Below are positions 50,495-62,137 of a stretch of 64,000 nt of DNA, piece after piece. A program made the translations under genes and the position numbers. The stretch's first letter is position 1. Every line of letters begins with the position of its first letter. The DNA is from Streptomyces sp. NBC_01803 (GTDB lineage: Bacteria > Actinomycetota > Actinomycetes > Streptomycetales > Streptomycetaceae): positions 2,329,501-2,393,500 of the forward strand of contig NZ_CP109073.1 of the NCBI RefSeq assembly GCF_035917415.1, read 5' to 3'. Under the pieces are notes generated by a model, which saw nothing but the letters and a program-made list of their open reading frames with translations, was not told the origin of the DNA and searched no databases.

Positions 50495-51796
50495 TCAGCT
50501 CGCGCGCCGGCCGCCCCCGCGTTCCGTCCAGGCGCGGGGGCGCAGCGGGAGGGGGGAGTCGCCGTCCGGGGTGGGGCGGGTGGCCAGGATCTGGTTGACG
50601 CCGATGCGGCCGTGCTCGAAGGAGAGGGCGGAGGCCGCCATGTAAAGGCGCCAGATCCGGGCCCGCCCCGGGCTGGTGAGCCGGACCGCGTCCGCCCAGT
50701 CGGCCTCCAGGTTCCGCACCCAGCGGCGCAGCGTCAGGGCGTAGTGCTCGCGCAGCGACTCGACGTCGCGGACCTCGAAGCCCGCGTCCTCCAGCAGGGA
50801 GACGGTCCGGCCCAGCGGTGCCAGCTCGCCGTCGGGGAAGACATAGGCGTCGATGAACGGGTCGGCGCGGTAGGCCGATTCGTCCGGCAGCGGGCGGCGC
50901 GCGATCTGGTGGTTGAGCAGCCGCCCGCCCGGGCGCAGCAGGCCGAACAGCCGGTCGGCGTACTCCCGGTAGCGGACGGCGCCGACGTGCTCGGCCATGC
51001 CGATGGACGAGACGGCGTCGAACGGGCCGTCGGCCGTCTCCCGGTAGTCCTGGACCCGGATCTCCACCCGGTCGCCGAGGTCCTCCTTGGCCACCCGCTC
51101 GCGGGCGTAGGCGGCCTGCTCAGCGGAGAGGGTGATGCCCACGGCCCGCACCCCGTAGTGCTGGGCGGCGTGCAGTACCAGCGATCCCCAGCCGCAGCCG
51201 ACGTCGAGCAGGCGGTCGCCCTCGCGCAGCGCGAGCTTGCGGCAGATCAGGTCGAGCTTGGCGGCCTGCGCCTCCTCCAGGCTCATGGTGTCCTCGTCCC
51301 ACACGGCACACGAGTAGACCATCGAGGGGCCGAGGACCAGCTCGTAGAAGTCGTTGCCCACGTCGTAGTGGTGGCTGATGGCCTGCCGGTCGCGGCGCGG
51401 CGAGTGCGTCGGCCCGCCGCGGCGGCGGATCTCCTCGCGGGGCGGCGGCAGGGGAACGGGCAGCGGCCGGCCGGCCAGCGCGAGCATCTCGCGGACCGCC
51501 GCCAGCCGCGCCCGGCCGGCCATCGGGGGACGCCGCCCGTGCAGCAGGACCGCCATCCCCTCCAGCGCCCGGTACAGGTCGCCCTCGACATCGAGCTCCC
51601 CGGCCACCCAGGCCCTGGCCATCCCGAGCTCGCCCGGCCGGAACAGGATGCGGCGCAGCGCTCGCGGGTGCCGCAGCACGAGGACGGGCTCGGCGGGCGG
51701 CCCCGCCTCGCTGCCGTCCCAAGCACGCAGGCGCAGCGGGAAAGGCGTTCCGAGGAACTGTCCGGCGAGAGCGGTGAGACGGGGGGCGACGGCCAT
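50495..51796 (-). CDS. cfa: Cyclopropane-fatty-acyl-phospholipid synthase
   Basis: 433 residues. The C-terminal methyltransferase has the SAM motif LLDVGCGWGSLVLHAA, the bicarbonate-site region SYSCAVW and the GMAEHVG and HQIARRP motifs of CFA synthases; the N-terminal ~130 residues form the lipid-binding domain. It transfers a methylene group from S-adenosylmethionine to unsaturated acyl chains of membrane lipids. GGAG abuts ATG 51805 but sits nine bases from ATG 51796, so the latter is preferred. It converges with the exporter permease three bases away and is flanked upstream by a palindromic element (CACCTAGGTG at 51854). Confidence 0.92.
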   Translation of the reverse strand: MAVAPRLTALAGQFLGTPFPLRLRAWDGSEAGPPAEPVLVLRHPRALRRILFRPGELGMARAWVAGELDVEGDLYRALEGMAVLLHGRRPPMAGRARLAAVREMLALAGRPLPVPLPPPREEIRRRGGPTHSPRRDRQAISHHYDVGNDFYELVLGPSMVYSCAVWDEDTMSLEEAQAAKLDLICRKLALREGDRLLDVGCGWGSLVLHAAQHYGVRAVGITLSAEQAAYARERVAKEDLGDRVEIRVQDYRETADGPFDAVSSIGMAEHVGAVRYREYADRLFGLLRPGGRLLNHQIARRPLPDESAYRADPFIDAYVFPDGELAPLGRTVSLLEDAGFEVRDVESLREHYALTLRRWVRNLEADWADAVRLTSPGRARIWRLYMAASALSFEHGRIGVNQILATRPTPDGDSPLPLRPRAWTERGGGRRAS

Positions 51797-51919
51797 GGGA
51801 CACATCTCCAGGAATCTCTACAAGTCGGGACAGGCGCCAGAGGACAACCTTGGCACCTAGGTGTCGTAAAACGCCCTCACCCTGCCGTCGATTCCGCCGC
51901 CGGGCGTAGTGGAACGGAA

Positions 51920-51953
51920 AAGGGGCGGGTTCGGCTCTCGCCGCCCGCCCCTT
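51920..51953 (-). terminator. Terminator of the NADH dehydrogenase gene
   Basis: A 10-bp stem AAGGGGCGGG / CCCGCCCCTT read on the minus strand and followed by TTCCG, 54 bases past the stop at 52007. Confidence 0.8.
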
Positions 51954-52006
51954 CCGGGACCGCCTGAGGAACTCCCGTGGGATTCCCGTGGGATTCCGTG
52001 CCGTCG

Positions 52007-53398
52007 TCAGCTCGCCCTGGCCGCCGGCTCGTCCTGCCGCCGCTTGGCCTCGGCCGCCGCGGTGACGGGCGCCGCCGCCTCGTAGAACTCCTCGCGCGGG
52101 TGCTCCATCGCGCCGAGGGATACGACCTCGCGCTTCAGGAACATGCCCAGCGCCCAGTCCGCGAAGACGCGGATCTTGCGGTTCCAGGTCGGCACCGCCA
52201 TGCCGTGGTAGCCGCGGTGCAGATACCAGCCGAACCGGCCGCGGAAGCGGAGGGTCAGCTTGCCGAGCTTGATCAGGGCCACGCCCTTGCGCAGGCCGAG
52301 GCCGGCCACCGCGCCCATGCTGGCGTGCTTGTACTCGTGCTGCGGGAAGCCGCGCATCCCGGAGATCACGTTGTCGCCGAGCAACTTGGCCTGGCGCAGC
52401 GCGTGCTGGGCGTTGGGCGGGCACCAGGCGTTCTCCTGGCCCGCCGCGCGGGCGGCCAGGTCGGGGACCTGGGCGTTGTCGCCGGCCGACCAGATGTAGT
52501 CGGTGCCCTTGACCTGGAGCGTGGGCTCGGTGTCCACGTGACCGCGCGGACCGAGCGGCAGACCGTAACGGGCCAGCGCCGGGTTGGGCTTGACGCCCGC
52601 CGTCCACACGATGGTGTGGGAGTCGGCCTCGACGCCGTTGCTCAGCACCACGTGACCGTCGACGCAGGAGGTCAGCGACGTCCCGAGGTGGACCTCGATG
52701 CCGCGCTTCCTCAGGTGCTCGAGGCCCCACTCGCCGAGCTTGGGACCGACCTCGGGGAGGATCTTGTCCGCGACGTCGACGAGGAGGAAACGCATGTCCT
52801 CACGCTTGATGCTCGGGTAGTACCTGGCCGCGTCGCGGGCCAGGTCCTCGATCTCGCCGATGGTCTCGGCGCCCGCGAAGCCGCCGCCCACGAAGACAAA
52901 CGTGAGGGCCTTGCGGCGGAGGCTCTCGTCCGTGGTGGAGTCGGCCTTGTCGAACTGCTCCAGCACGTGGTTCCGCAGCCCGATCGCCTCCTCGACACCC
53001 TTCATGCCGATGCCCTGCTCGGCCAGGCCCGGGACGGGGAAGGTGCGGGACACCGCGCCGAGGGCCACGACCAGGTAGTCGAAAGGCACCTCGTACGGCT
53101 GGCCGACGAGCGGCGACACGGAGGCGACCCTGCGGTCCTGATCGATGGAGGTGACCCGGCCGGTGAGGACCTCGGCGCCCGGCAGCACGCGGCGCAGCGG
53201 CACCACGACATGTCGGGGGGAGATGCTTCCGGCCGCCGCCTCCGGGAGGAACGGCTGGTAGGTCATGTACGAACGCGGGTCAACGACGGTGACGGTCGCC
53301 TCGCTGTAACGCATCTTCTTCAGGATGCGGCGGGCTGCGTACAAACCGACGTACCCGCCACCAACGACGAGAATGCGGGGACGCTCCGTGGTGCTCAT
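52007..53398 (-). CDS. ndh: Type II NADH dehydrogenase (FAD-dependent)
   Basis: 463 residues. FAD-binding RILVVGGGYVGLYAARR, NADH-binding FVFVGGGFAGAETIGE, and AGDNAQVPD near the end of the second FAD block; the C-terminal ~100 residues are basic and amphipathic for membrane association. It oxidises NADH and reduces menaquinone without pumping protons. ATG 53398. Two sites matching the Rex (NADH/NAD+ sensor) operator lie upstream, one only 35 bases from the start. Rex control of ndh fits established Streptomyces biology. Confidence 0.93.
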   Translation of the reverse strand: MSTTERPRILVVGGGYVGLYAARRILKKMRYSEATVTVVDPRSYMTYQPFLPEAAAGSISPRHVVVPLRRVLPGAEVLTGRVTSIDQDRRVASVSPLVGQPYEVPFDYLVVALGAVSRTFPVPGLAEQGIGMKGVEEAIGLRNHVLEQFDKADSTTDESLRRKALTFVFVGGGFAGAETIGEIEDLARDAARYYPSIKREDMRFLLVDVADKILPEVGPKLGEWGLEHLRKRGIEVHLGTSLTSCVDGHVVLSNGVEADSHTIVWTAGVKPNPALARYGLPLGPRGHVDTEPTLQVKGTDYIWSAGDNAQVPDLAARAAGQENAWCPPNAQHALRQAKLLGDNVISGMRGFPQHEYKHASMGAVAGLGLRKGVALIKLGKLTLRFRGRFGWYLHRGYHGMAVPTWNRKIRVFADWALGMFLKREVVSLGAMEHPREEFYEAAAPVTAAAEAKRRQDEPAARAS

Positions 53399-53713
53399 GC
53401 CATTGAGTATCCACCCGGCTGGAGGGGGGTGCTCGTGAGGGGCTTCACAAGCAGAACGGTGGGTTCTGCTACACTACGCCCCTTTGTTACTCGCGCGTAA
53501 GCGTCTCCGCACCGCGCCGCCGGGCACGTGGAGAGATCAGCGCTGGTCGCCGGGGTGATCCACCCCGTGACCGCCTCCCCCGAACAGTCGAGCGGCGCCG
53601 CGCACACCGCCCGGAACCCCCCGGATCCGGCCGCGAAGGGCCTGCCGGGCGGCGCTGCCCGGCCCTTCCCGCCCCAGGTCGGGACTATTTCGGGGAACCC
53701 CATGTGAAAAACT
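53399..53713. other. Regulatory region of ndh
   Basis: A 315-base leader/promoter region without a supported gene. On the minus strand TAGTGT (around 53473) could be a -10. It contains a Rex-like operator near the start codon and another at the distal end. Confidence 0.6.
53433..53450. promoter_or_regulatory. Rex-like operator
   Basis: TCGTGA-N6-TCACAA: 11 of 12 positions match the Rex consensus TTGTGA-N6-TCACAA. It lies 35-52 bases before ndh. Confidence 0.72.
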
Positions 53714-53719
53714 TCACGA
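53702..53719. promoter_or_regulatory. Second, weaker Rex-like site
   Basis: ATGTGA-N6-TCACGA, 10 of 12 matches, overlapping the 3' end of the phosphatase gene 300 bases upstream of ndh. Confidence 0.45.
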
Positions 53720-54691
53720 ACTTGTTCGCGGCCCCCGTTCAGGGGTCACGACGCTCCACAGGATGCCGTCCAGGATGTCGTGTTCACTGACCACGACCTC
53801 CCGCGCGCCGGTGCGTTCGAGGACCTTCAGCAGCACCAGCGCGCCCGCGCCGATCACGTCCACCCGGCCCGGGTGCATCACCGGGATCGCGGCGCGCTCG
53901 GCGTGGGTGGCGGCGAGCAGGCGGGTGGTGATCTCCCGGACGCGCTCGGTCGTGAGACGGGAGTGGTGGATCGCGGCCGAGTCGTAGTCGGGCAGGTCCA
54001 GGGCGATCGCGGCGAGCGTGGTCACCGAGCCGGCCAGCCCGACGAGGGTGTGCGTGGCGTCCAGCGGCACCCGCTCCGCCGCCAGCGCGAGCGCGGCGTC
54101 GATGTCGGCGCTCATCGCGGCGATCTGCGCCGGCGTCGGCGGGTCGGTGATGGCCCCGTCGCGCAGCAGGTGCCGCTCGGTCAGCCGCACGCAGCCGATA
54201 TCGACGCTGCGGGCAGCTCGCACCGCGTCGTCGCCGAGCACGAACTCCGTGGAGCCGCCACCGATGTCGAGCACCAGGTACGGCGGCGTTATCCCCGGCC
54301 GCCCGGTCAGCTCCCCGGTCGCGCCGGTGAAGGAGAGCGCGGCCTCCTCGTCGCCGCTGATCACCTCGGGCGTGATGCCCAGGATGTCCCGCACGCCGCG
54401 CGTGAAGTCGTCGCGGTTCTCCGCGTCGCGCGAGGCGGAGGTGGCGACGAACCGGGTCCGCTCCGGTGTGACGCCGTGCTCCGCCATCGCCGCGGCGTAC
54501 CGGCGGCAGGCGGCGAAGGTGCGGTCCAGCGCCTCGGGGGCCAGTCGGCCGGTGCGGTCCACGCCCTGGCCCAGGCGGACGATCTCCATCCGCCGGTCCA
54601 GGTCGGTCAGCCGCCCGGTCGCCGGATCGGCGTCGGCGATCAGCAGGCGGATGGAGTTGGTGCCGCAGTCGATCGCGGCGGCTGCCGTCAT
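53714..54691 (-). CDS. Ppx/GppA family phosphatase (exopolyphosphatase)
   Basis: 325 residues of the ASKHA fold: IDCGTNSIRLL (phosphate 1), the ATSASRDA and SGDEEAALSF motifs, DIGGGSTEF (phosphate 2) and GLAGSVTTLAAIAL. It is the short two-domain form without the C-terminal HD part. It would hydrolyse polyphosphate or pppGpp. ATG 54691 overlaps the stop of the DUF501 gene (ATGA), so the two are coupled. Confidence 0.92.
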   Translation of the reverse strand: MTAAAAIDCGTNSIRLLIADADPATGRLTDLDRRMEIVRLGQGVDRTGRLAPEALDRTFAACRRYAAAMAEHGVTPERTRFVATSASRDAENRDDFTRGVRDILGITPEVISGDEEAALSFTGATGELTGRPGITPPYLVLDIGGGSTEFVLGDDAVRAARSVDIGCVRLTERHLLRDGAITDPPTPAQIAAMSADIDAALALAAERVPLDATHTLVGLAGSVTTLAAIALDLPDYDSAAIHHSRLTTERVREITTRLLAATHAERAAIPVMHPGRVDVIGAGALVLLKVLERTGAREVVVSEHDILDGILWSVVTPERGPRTSS

Positions 54692-55209
54692 GTCTCGTCG
54701 TCTCCTTCACCGGACGCGCCGGAACGGACCTGGACACACGGGCCCTTGCGCCACCACTCGGGCAGCAGGGCCAGCGCCTCGTCGCCCAGCGGATTGACCC
54801 CGGGCCCGGCGGCCAGGGAGTGGGCGACCAGCACGTGCAGGCACTTGACCCGGTCGGGCATCCCGCCCGCGCTGGGGAAGCCGGGCAGCACCTCGATGGC
54901 GTCGCGGCGCGCGAGGTAGTCCTCGTGGGCGGTCCGGTACGCGGCGGCCAGCTCCGGGTCCTCGGCCAGCCGGACCGTCATGTCCTTCATGACGCCCTCG
55001 GCCTCCAGGGTGCCGATGGCGGAGGCCGCGCGCGGACAGGTCAGGTAGTAGGTGGTGGGGAACGGCGTGCCGTCCGGCAGACGGGGCGCCGTCTCCACGA
55101 CGTCCGGGCTGCCGCAGGGGCAGCGGTGCGCGACCGCGCGCAGACCGCGCGGCGGCCGGCCGAGCTGCTCCTCGATCGCGGCGGCGTCCGTCGGGGTTGG
55201 GGTTTCCAC
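54688..55209 (-). CDS. DUF501 family protein
   Basis: 173 residues. Conserved blocks typical of DUF501: EEQLGRPPRG, VAHRCPCGSPDVVET, PTTYYLTCPRAASAIGTLEAEGVM and GGMPDRVKCLHVLVAHSLA with NPLGDEAL. The family lies next to ppx and divIC/ftsB throughout actinobacteria; its function is unknown. GTG start at 55209. Two Cys pairs hint at metal binding. Confidence 0.9.
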   Translation of the reverse strand: METPTPTDAAAIEEQLGRPPRGLRAVAHRCPCGSPDVVETAPRLPDGTPFPTTYYLTCPRAASAIGTLEAEGVMKDMTVRLAEDPELAAAYRTAHEDYLARRDAIEVLPGFPSAGGMPDRVKCLHVLVAHSLAAGPGVNPLGDEALALLPEWWRKGPCVQVRSGASGEGDDET

Positions 55210-55248
55210 GAGTGGCTTTCTGTCCGGGAACTGGGGGACGTCGCGGCG

Positions 55249-55761
55249 TCAGCTCGGCCGGTCGGCCTTGTCGACGCCGTCCCACAGATTGTCGTACCAG
55301 GGGCGGGGGGCGGGGGCACCACGGGTGCGCAGGCGCTCGTCGTCCTCCTCGTCCCCGCCGGCCTCGCCGTCGCCGTCACCGGCCTCCGGGAGGAGAAACC
55401 CGATCTCGCCGGGCCGCACGTACTGCAACCGCTCGCGCGCCTGTTGTTCGACATACGCCGGGTCCTGCCAGCGGGCCTTGGCGTCCCGCAGGTCTTCGAC
55501 CCGCTGCCGCTCCTCCTGGGCCTGCCGCCGCAGGTCGGCGATCTCGGTGCGCTGCTGGATGTACTGCCGCAGCGGATAGGCGAGCGCGACGATCAGGGAG
55601 CACAGCACGAGTGCCAGGATCGCGGCCCGGCCGGTGAGGCGGCTGCGGCGCGGCGGGCGGCGCAGCCGACGGCTCTGCGCGCGGTAGACCCGCGCGGCGG
55701 CCTGCTCGCCCAGTGCCCTGAGTCTGGTGGCGGTGGAGAACCGGTCCCGCTCCGCGGCCAC
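55249..55761 (-). CDS. FtsB/DivIC-type septum formation initiator
   Basis: 170 residues. A basic N-terminal cytoplasmic stretch, one membrane segment (about 48-68, AILALVLCSLIVALAYPL), then a coiled coil (QQRTEIADLRRQAQEERQRVEDLR) and the DPAYVEQQARERLQYVRPGEIGFLLP motif of FtsB/DivIC. It links FtsL and FtsQ in the divisome. GTG 55761 has GGGAGG four bases upstream. The acidic C-terminal tail is variable. Confidence 0.9.
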   Translation of the reverse strand: MAAERDRFSTATRLRALGEQAAARVYRAQSRRLRRPPRRSRLTGRAAILALVLCSLIVALAYPLRQYIQQRTEIADLRRQAQEERQRVEDLRDAKARWQDPAYVEQQARERLQYVRPGEIGFLLPEAGDGDGEAGGDEEDDERLRTRGAPAPRPWYDNLWDGVDKADRPS

Positions 55762-55894
55762 GTCGCCTCCCTCACACCCCAGTTCGCCGTACCCGTGCCC
55801 CGCCACCGTACGGGACGGAGGGCGGGGACGGGCGTAGGGCGGGCGGACGGGACGGACAGGACGGGAGGTCCCGCCGGTCCGCCCCCCGGGAGTC

Positions 55895-57202
<1,308 letters not shown>

Positions 57203-57341
57203 TCATCAGTGGCGTCTTCAGCCCTCTGAGCGTAGCCGCCCCGGGAGGCCGCACTGGTCGCCAGCTCGCCCTAAGCACTCGATACCCCTCTGAAAGCCCA
57301 GCTCAGAGCGGGGGCCACCTTTTTGTTCAACGGGAGAAGAA

Positions 57342-57375
57342 AACCCGGTGCGGGGGCGTCGCCCCGCACCGGGTT
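57342..57375 (-). terminator. Terminator of the transglycosylase/LysM gene
   Basis: A perfect 14-bp stem (57342-57355 with 57362-57375), loop of six, followed on the minus strand by TTCTTCTC, 28 bases after the stop at 57404. Confidence 0.87.
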
Positions 57376-57403
57376 CCGGTTCACCGGCGTGGGCCGGGGC
57401 GGA

Positions 57404-58326
<923 letters not shown>

Positions 58327-58545
58327 TGCCCGGCGAGACGTCGAGCGGAGGGACACTAAACACACGCTCACTAACGATTCAAGAACGATGAAGATCACCG
58401 GCGTGGCGGGGGTTGACGCGCGAGAAGTCGGATTTGCCCAGGTCAGCCAGGGAGGCGAAACGACGGAAGAGTCCGATATCACCGAAGTGCGGGGAGATGA
58501 TGGTCACACTTTTCAGATCGCAAAGTTGCGCTCGCGAATCGATAC

Positions 58546-59478
58546 CTAACGGGCCGCGACCGCCAACTCCAGCACCTGGCCCGGGAGTATGAAGTCTGGA
58601 TTGTCGCCAATGACCGTTTTATTCGCCTCGTAGAGGGCGGGCCAGCCGCCGGACACCCCGGACACCACCGCAATGGCGGACAAGGTGTCCCCCCGCCGCA
58701 CCTCGTAACGGTCCGCGTGCCGCCCGGTCGTGGCGGCCGGCTCCGCACCGGCCTCCGCCTCCGCCGGGTCGAGCTCACCCCGGTGCCGCCCGCCGCCGTC
58801 CGCGCTCCCGGCCGCCTCCGCCGCGTCGGGCTCGTCACCGGCGGGCTCCTCGGCCGCCTCTCCGGCCGCCTCCGCCGCGGGCTCCTCCGTCGGCTCCTCG
58901 ACCGATCCCTCGACCGATCCCTCGACCGATCCCTCGACCGGCGGCTCGGACGGCTCCAGGCCGGGCTCCGTGTCCGGTCCCTCGACCTCGCCGCCCTCCT
59001 CACCGGGTACGGCCGACTCCTCCGGCCCCCCGATCTCCTCCTCGGCCTGGGCCTCCTCGGCCTCCTCCGCCCGGTCCACGTCGTCCCCGTGCTCGGCGCG
59101 GAACTCCTCCCACAGCCCCGACAGCAACGCGCACCCCGGCAGCGCTTCCTGCCCCTGGTCGGCGAGCATCCGCGTCGCCACCGTGATCTGTTGCGCCCGG
59201 CTCGCCAGGTCGGGCCGGAGCGCGAGGTCGAGCCCGCCGTACCGCTCCCACAGGCTCAGCGGCAACTGGAAGCCGCCGTAGTAGCCGTTACCGGTGTTCG
59301 CCGTCCATATCCCGCCGCTCTCGCACTCGGCGGCCTGGTCCCACGTGCCATCACTCACCGCGTTCGCCGAGCCCGCGCCGATCAGGGGCAACGCGATGCC
59401 CGCGCCCGTCACCCCCGCGGTGACGAGAAAGGCCGGAGCCTGTCGTGGACGACGGTGACGGCCGGTCCGGGAGCGCAT
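58546..59478 (-). CDS. Second transglycosylase/Rpf-like protein with LysM
   Basis: 310 residues. Signal peptide (cleavage after ANA near 40); Rpf-like domain (WDQAAECESGGIWTANTGNGYYGGFQL, catalytic Glu in CESGG) to about 115; a very long acidic linker (about 125-240, Glu/Ala/Gly/Pro) with tandem VEGS repeats; C-terminal LysM (YEVRRGDTLSAIAVVSG ... DFILPGQVLEL). ATG 59478 has GAGGA upstream. It lacks the riboswitch of its neighbour, so the two related enzymes are probably controlled differently. Confidence 0.9.
   Translation of the reverse strand: MRSRTGRHRRPRQAPAFLVTAGVTGAGIALPLIGAGSANAVSDGTWDQAAECESGGIWTANTGNGYYGGFQLPLSLWERYGGLDLALRPDLASRAQQITVATRMLADQGQEALPGCALLSGLWEEFRAEHGDDVDRAEEAEEAQAEEEIGGPEESAVPGEEGGEVEGPDTEPGLEPSEPPVEGSVEGSVEGSVEEPTEEPAAEAAGEAAEEPAGDEPDAAEAAGSADGGGRHRGELDPAEAEAGAEPAATTGRHADRYEVRRGDTLSAIAVVSGVSGGWPALYEANKTVIGDNPDFILPGQVLELAVAAR
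58897..58940. repeat. 12-base tandem repeat in the linker
   Basis: Three full and one partial copy of CTCGACCGATCC, encoding repeated VEGS in the acidic linker. Confidence 0.85.
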
Positions 59479-59574
59479 TTGACGGTCCTCTCATGCGAAC
59501 ACTGTTACGGATGAGGGGAACCTAGTCCTCCGTCCGCACGATCACAAGTCGATCCCGCCGGGATAACGTGTTCA

Positions 59575-60831
59575 TCACACTGCTGACGCTCTGTCACCTT
59601 CCGCCGTGAACGCGACCGGCAAGGACCGCAGCCCACGCATGATCAGCCCGCCCCGCCAGCGCAGATCGGCCGGCTCCGCCGCCAGCCGCACATCCGGCAG
59701 CCGCCGCAGCAGCGTCGCCAGCGCCGTGCGTGCCTCCAGCCGTGCCAGCGGCGCGCCCAGGCAGTAGTGGATGCCGTGCCCGTACCCCAGATGCGGATTG
59801 TCCGGCCGCCCCAGATCCAGCGCGTCCGGCGCCGCGAAGCGGGCCGGATCGCGGTCCGCCGCCGCCAGCACGACCAGCACCGGATCGCCGCGCTCCACCC
59901 GCTGTCCGCCCAGCGTCAGCGGCTCCGACGCGAACCGCCACGTCGCCAGTTCCACCGGCCCGTCGAACCGCAGCAACTCCTCGACCGCCGAGGCCATCAG
60001 CGCCTCGTCCCCCGCCGCCACCGCGCCCCGCAGCCGCGCCAGCTCCGCCGGGTTCCGCAGCAGCGCCAGGGTGCCGTTCCCGATCAGGTTCACCGTCGTC
60101 TCGAAGCCCGCGAAGAGCAGGATGAACGCCATCGACGCGGCCTCGTCCTCCGTCAACTGCTCACCGTGGTCCGACGCCCGGATCAGACCCGAGATCAGGT
60201 CGTCCCCCAACTCCCCCCGCTTGCGGTGGATCAACTCCCCCAGATACGTCCGCATCCGCCGCACCGCGCGCCCCACCCCGCCGCGCTTGCCCGCCGTGTG
60301 CAGCATCATCCCGGCCCACCGCCGGAAGTCGTCCTGGTCCTCGGGCGGCACCCCCAGCAGGTCGCAGATCGCGTAGATCGGCAGCGGGAACGCGAACTCG
60401 TCGATCAGGTCCGCCGATCCGGCGCCCGCGAACCCGTCCACCAGCCGCTCCGACAACTCCCGCACCCGCGGCTCGAACTCGGCCACCCGGCGCGGCGTGA
60501 ACGCCGTCGACACCAGCCGCCGCAGCCGCGTGTGGTCCGGCGGGTCGATGTTCAGCAGATGAGTCATCACGTTCGCGCCGCGCTCCCCCGGGATGCCGAC
60601 CCGCCCCGAGGCGTGGTCCGCCGCGCTGTGCCGCCCCGGGTTCTTGCTCAGCCGGGGATCGGCCAGCGCCCGGCGCGCGTCCGCGTACCGCGTCACCAGC
60701 CAGGCAGCCACCCCGCTCGGCAGCACCGCCCGGTGCACCGGCGCGTTCTCGCGCAGCCACGCGTACGCCGGATACGGGTCCGCCGTGAAGCCCTGGTCGA
60801 ACAGCGTCGGCGGCTCCCCGCCCTCAGCCAT
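59575..60831 (-). CDS. Cytochrome P450
   Basis: 418 residues. Heme ligand Cys in GYGHGIHYCLGAPLARLE (Phe of the usual FGxGxHxC replaced by Tyr), I-helix AGFETT, and the ExxR in EELLRF. A soluble bacterial class I enzyme, closest in style to the CYP105/CYP107 group. No ferredoxin gene is adjacent. ATG 60831 overlaps the end of the sensor kinase gene by eight bases, so the two are translationally coupled. Substrate unknown. Confidence 0.93.
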   Translation of the reverse strand: MAEGGEPPTLFDQGFTADPYPAYAWLRENAPVHRAVLPSGVAAWLVTRYADARRALADPRLSKNPGRHSAADHASGRVGIPGERGANVMTHLLNIDPPDHTRLRRLVSTAFTPRRVAEFEPRVRELSERLVDGFAGAGSADLIDEFAFPLPIYAICDLLGVPPEDQDDFRRWAGMMLHTAGKRGGVGRAVRRMRTYLGELIHRKRGELGDDLISGLIRASDHGEQLTEDEAASMAFILLFAGFETTVNLIGNGTLALLRNPAELARLRGAVAAGDEALMASAVEELLRFDGPVELATWRFASEPLTLGGQRVERGDPVLVVLAAADRDPARFAAPDALDLGRPDNPHLGYGHGIHYCLGAPLARLEARTALATLLRRLPDVRLAAEPADLRWRGGLIMRGLRSLPVAFTAEGDRASAV

Positions 60832-62137
60832 CCGCCGGCTCCGGCCGTCGCTGGTCCGGGATCACCGCCGAGACCCGGAAGCCCCCGCTGTCCGTCGGCC
60901 CCGACACGAACCCGCCGCCCAGCGCCGTCACCCGCTCGCGCATCCCCACCAGACCGTTCCCGCCGCTCGGCAGCCGCGCGCCGTCCGGCGCCCCGATCCC
61001 GCCGTCCGGCGCCTCGTTCTGCACCAGCACCGCCACCTCGCCGTCCCGGTGCGCCAGCCGCACCCGCGCCGCCGCGCCGGCCGCGTGCTTGTGCACGTTC
61101 GTCAACGCCTCCTGCACCACCCGGTAGGCCGTCGACTCCACCTGCTCCGCGTACCCGCGCGGCTCCCCCTCCACGGCCAGGTCCACCGTCATCCCCGCCG
61201 CCCGCGACTCGGCCACGAGCACCGCGACCTCCGTCAGCGACGGCCCCGCGTCCTCCGTCACCCGTACCGCCACCGCGATCTCCGCCAGCCGCGACGGCGC
61301 GTCCGCCCGCCGGCCGTCCCCCGCCCGCAGCACCCCCAGCATGGTCCGCAGCTCGGTCAGCGCCTGCCGGCCCATGTCGCCGATCAGCGCCGCGTTCTTC
61401 GCCGCCTTCTCCGGATTCTTCGGCGCCACCGCCTGCACCGCCGCCGCGTGCACCACCATCAGGCTCACCCGGTGCGCCACCACGTCGTGCATCTCCCGCG
61501 CGATCCGCCGCCGTTCCTCGCCCCGCGCCCACTCCGCGCGCTCCTCGGCCCGCTCGGCCAGCAGCGCGAGCTCCCGCTCCAGACCGTGCGCCCGGTCCCG
61601 CAACGACTCCACCAGCCGCCGCCGCGCCCGCACATACAGCCCGAGGAGCACCGGCGGCACCACGCAGGCCACGCCGAACAGGATGGACACCAGCGGCTGG
61701 AACCACACCGGCATGCCCTGCTCCCGCAGGTCCGCGTCCTGGTCCATGAGGAGATAGGTGACGATGACCGTCCCGGCGCCCTCCATGCACGCCAGCGCCC
61801 CGATGATCCGGCGCGGCGCGTCGGTGGTCGCCAGGGTGTAGAGGCCGACAAGGGCCAGCATGGCGCCCATGTTCGCGGGCAGGACGGCGACCGAGACCAG
61901 GATCACCGCGAGCGGCCAGCGGCGGCGCACCAGCAGCGTCAGCCCGGCCAGCGCCCCCGGCACGACGACCAGTCCGACCGGCAGCCCGGTCCGGTCCGCG
62001 AACCCGACCCCCTGGCCCGCGCACTCGGCGGCCGAGGCCAGCGCCAGCCCACCGTCGAGCACGACACTGCGCCGCCGGGTCCACCACCCGAGCGCGAACC
62101 TCCGCCCCGGTGCCTCCCCCGCCCCCGTCGCATTCAT
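60824..62137 (-). CDS. Sensor histidine kinase (NarL/DesK-type, HisKA_3)
   Basis: 437 residues. About five membrane segments in the first 170 residues, a coiled-coil stretch, the phospho-acceptor His in RRIAREMHDVVAHRVSLMVVHA and an HATPase_c domain with NVHKHA and GGNGLVGMRERV. Normally followed by a LuxR-type response regulator gene; here the next gene is the overlapping P450, so the kinase is an orphan in this window. No ribosome site precedes ATG 62137. Confidence 0.92.
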   Translation of the reverse strand: MNATGAGEAPGRRFALGWWTRRRSVVLDGGLALASAAECAGQGVGFADRTGLPVGLVVVPGALAGLTLLVRRRWPLAVILVSVAVLPANMGAMLALVGLYTLATTDAPRRIIGALACMEGAGTVIVTYLLMDQDADLREQGMPVWFQPLVSILFGVACVVPPVLLGLYVRARRRLVESLRDRAHGLERELALLAERAEERAEWARGEERRRIAREMHDVVAHRVSLMVVHAAAVQAVAPKNPEKAAKNAALIGDMGRQALTELRTMLGVLRAGDGRRADAPSRLAEIAVAVRVTEDAGPSLTEVAVLVAESRAAGMTVDLAVEGEPRGYAEQVESTAYRVVQEALTNVHKHAAGAAARVRLAHRDGEVAVLVQNEAPDGGIGAPDGARLPSGGNGLVGMRERVTALGGGFVSGPTDSGGFRVSAVIPDQRRPEPADG

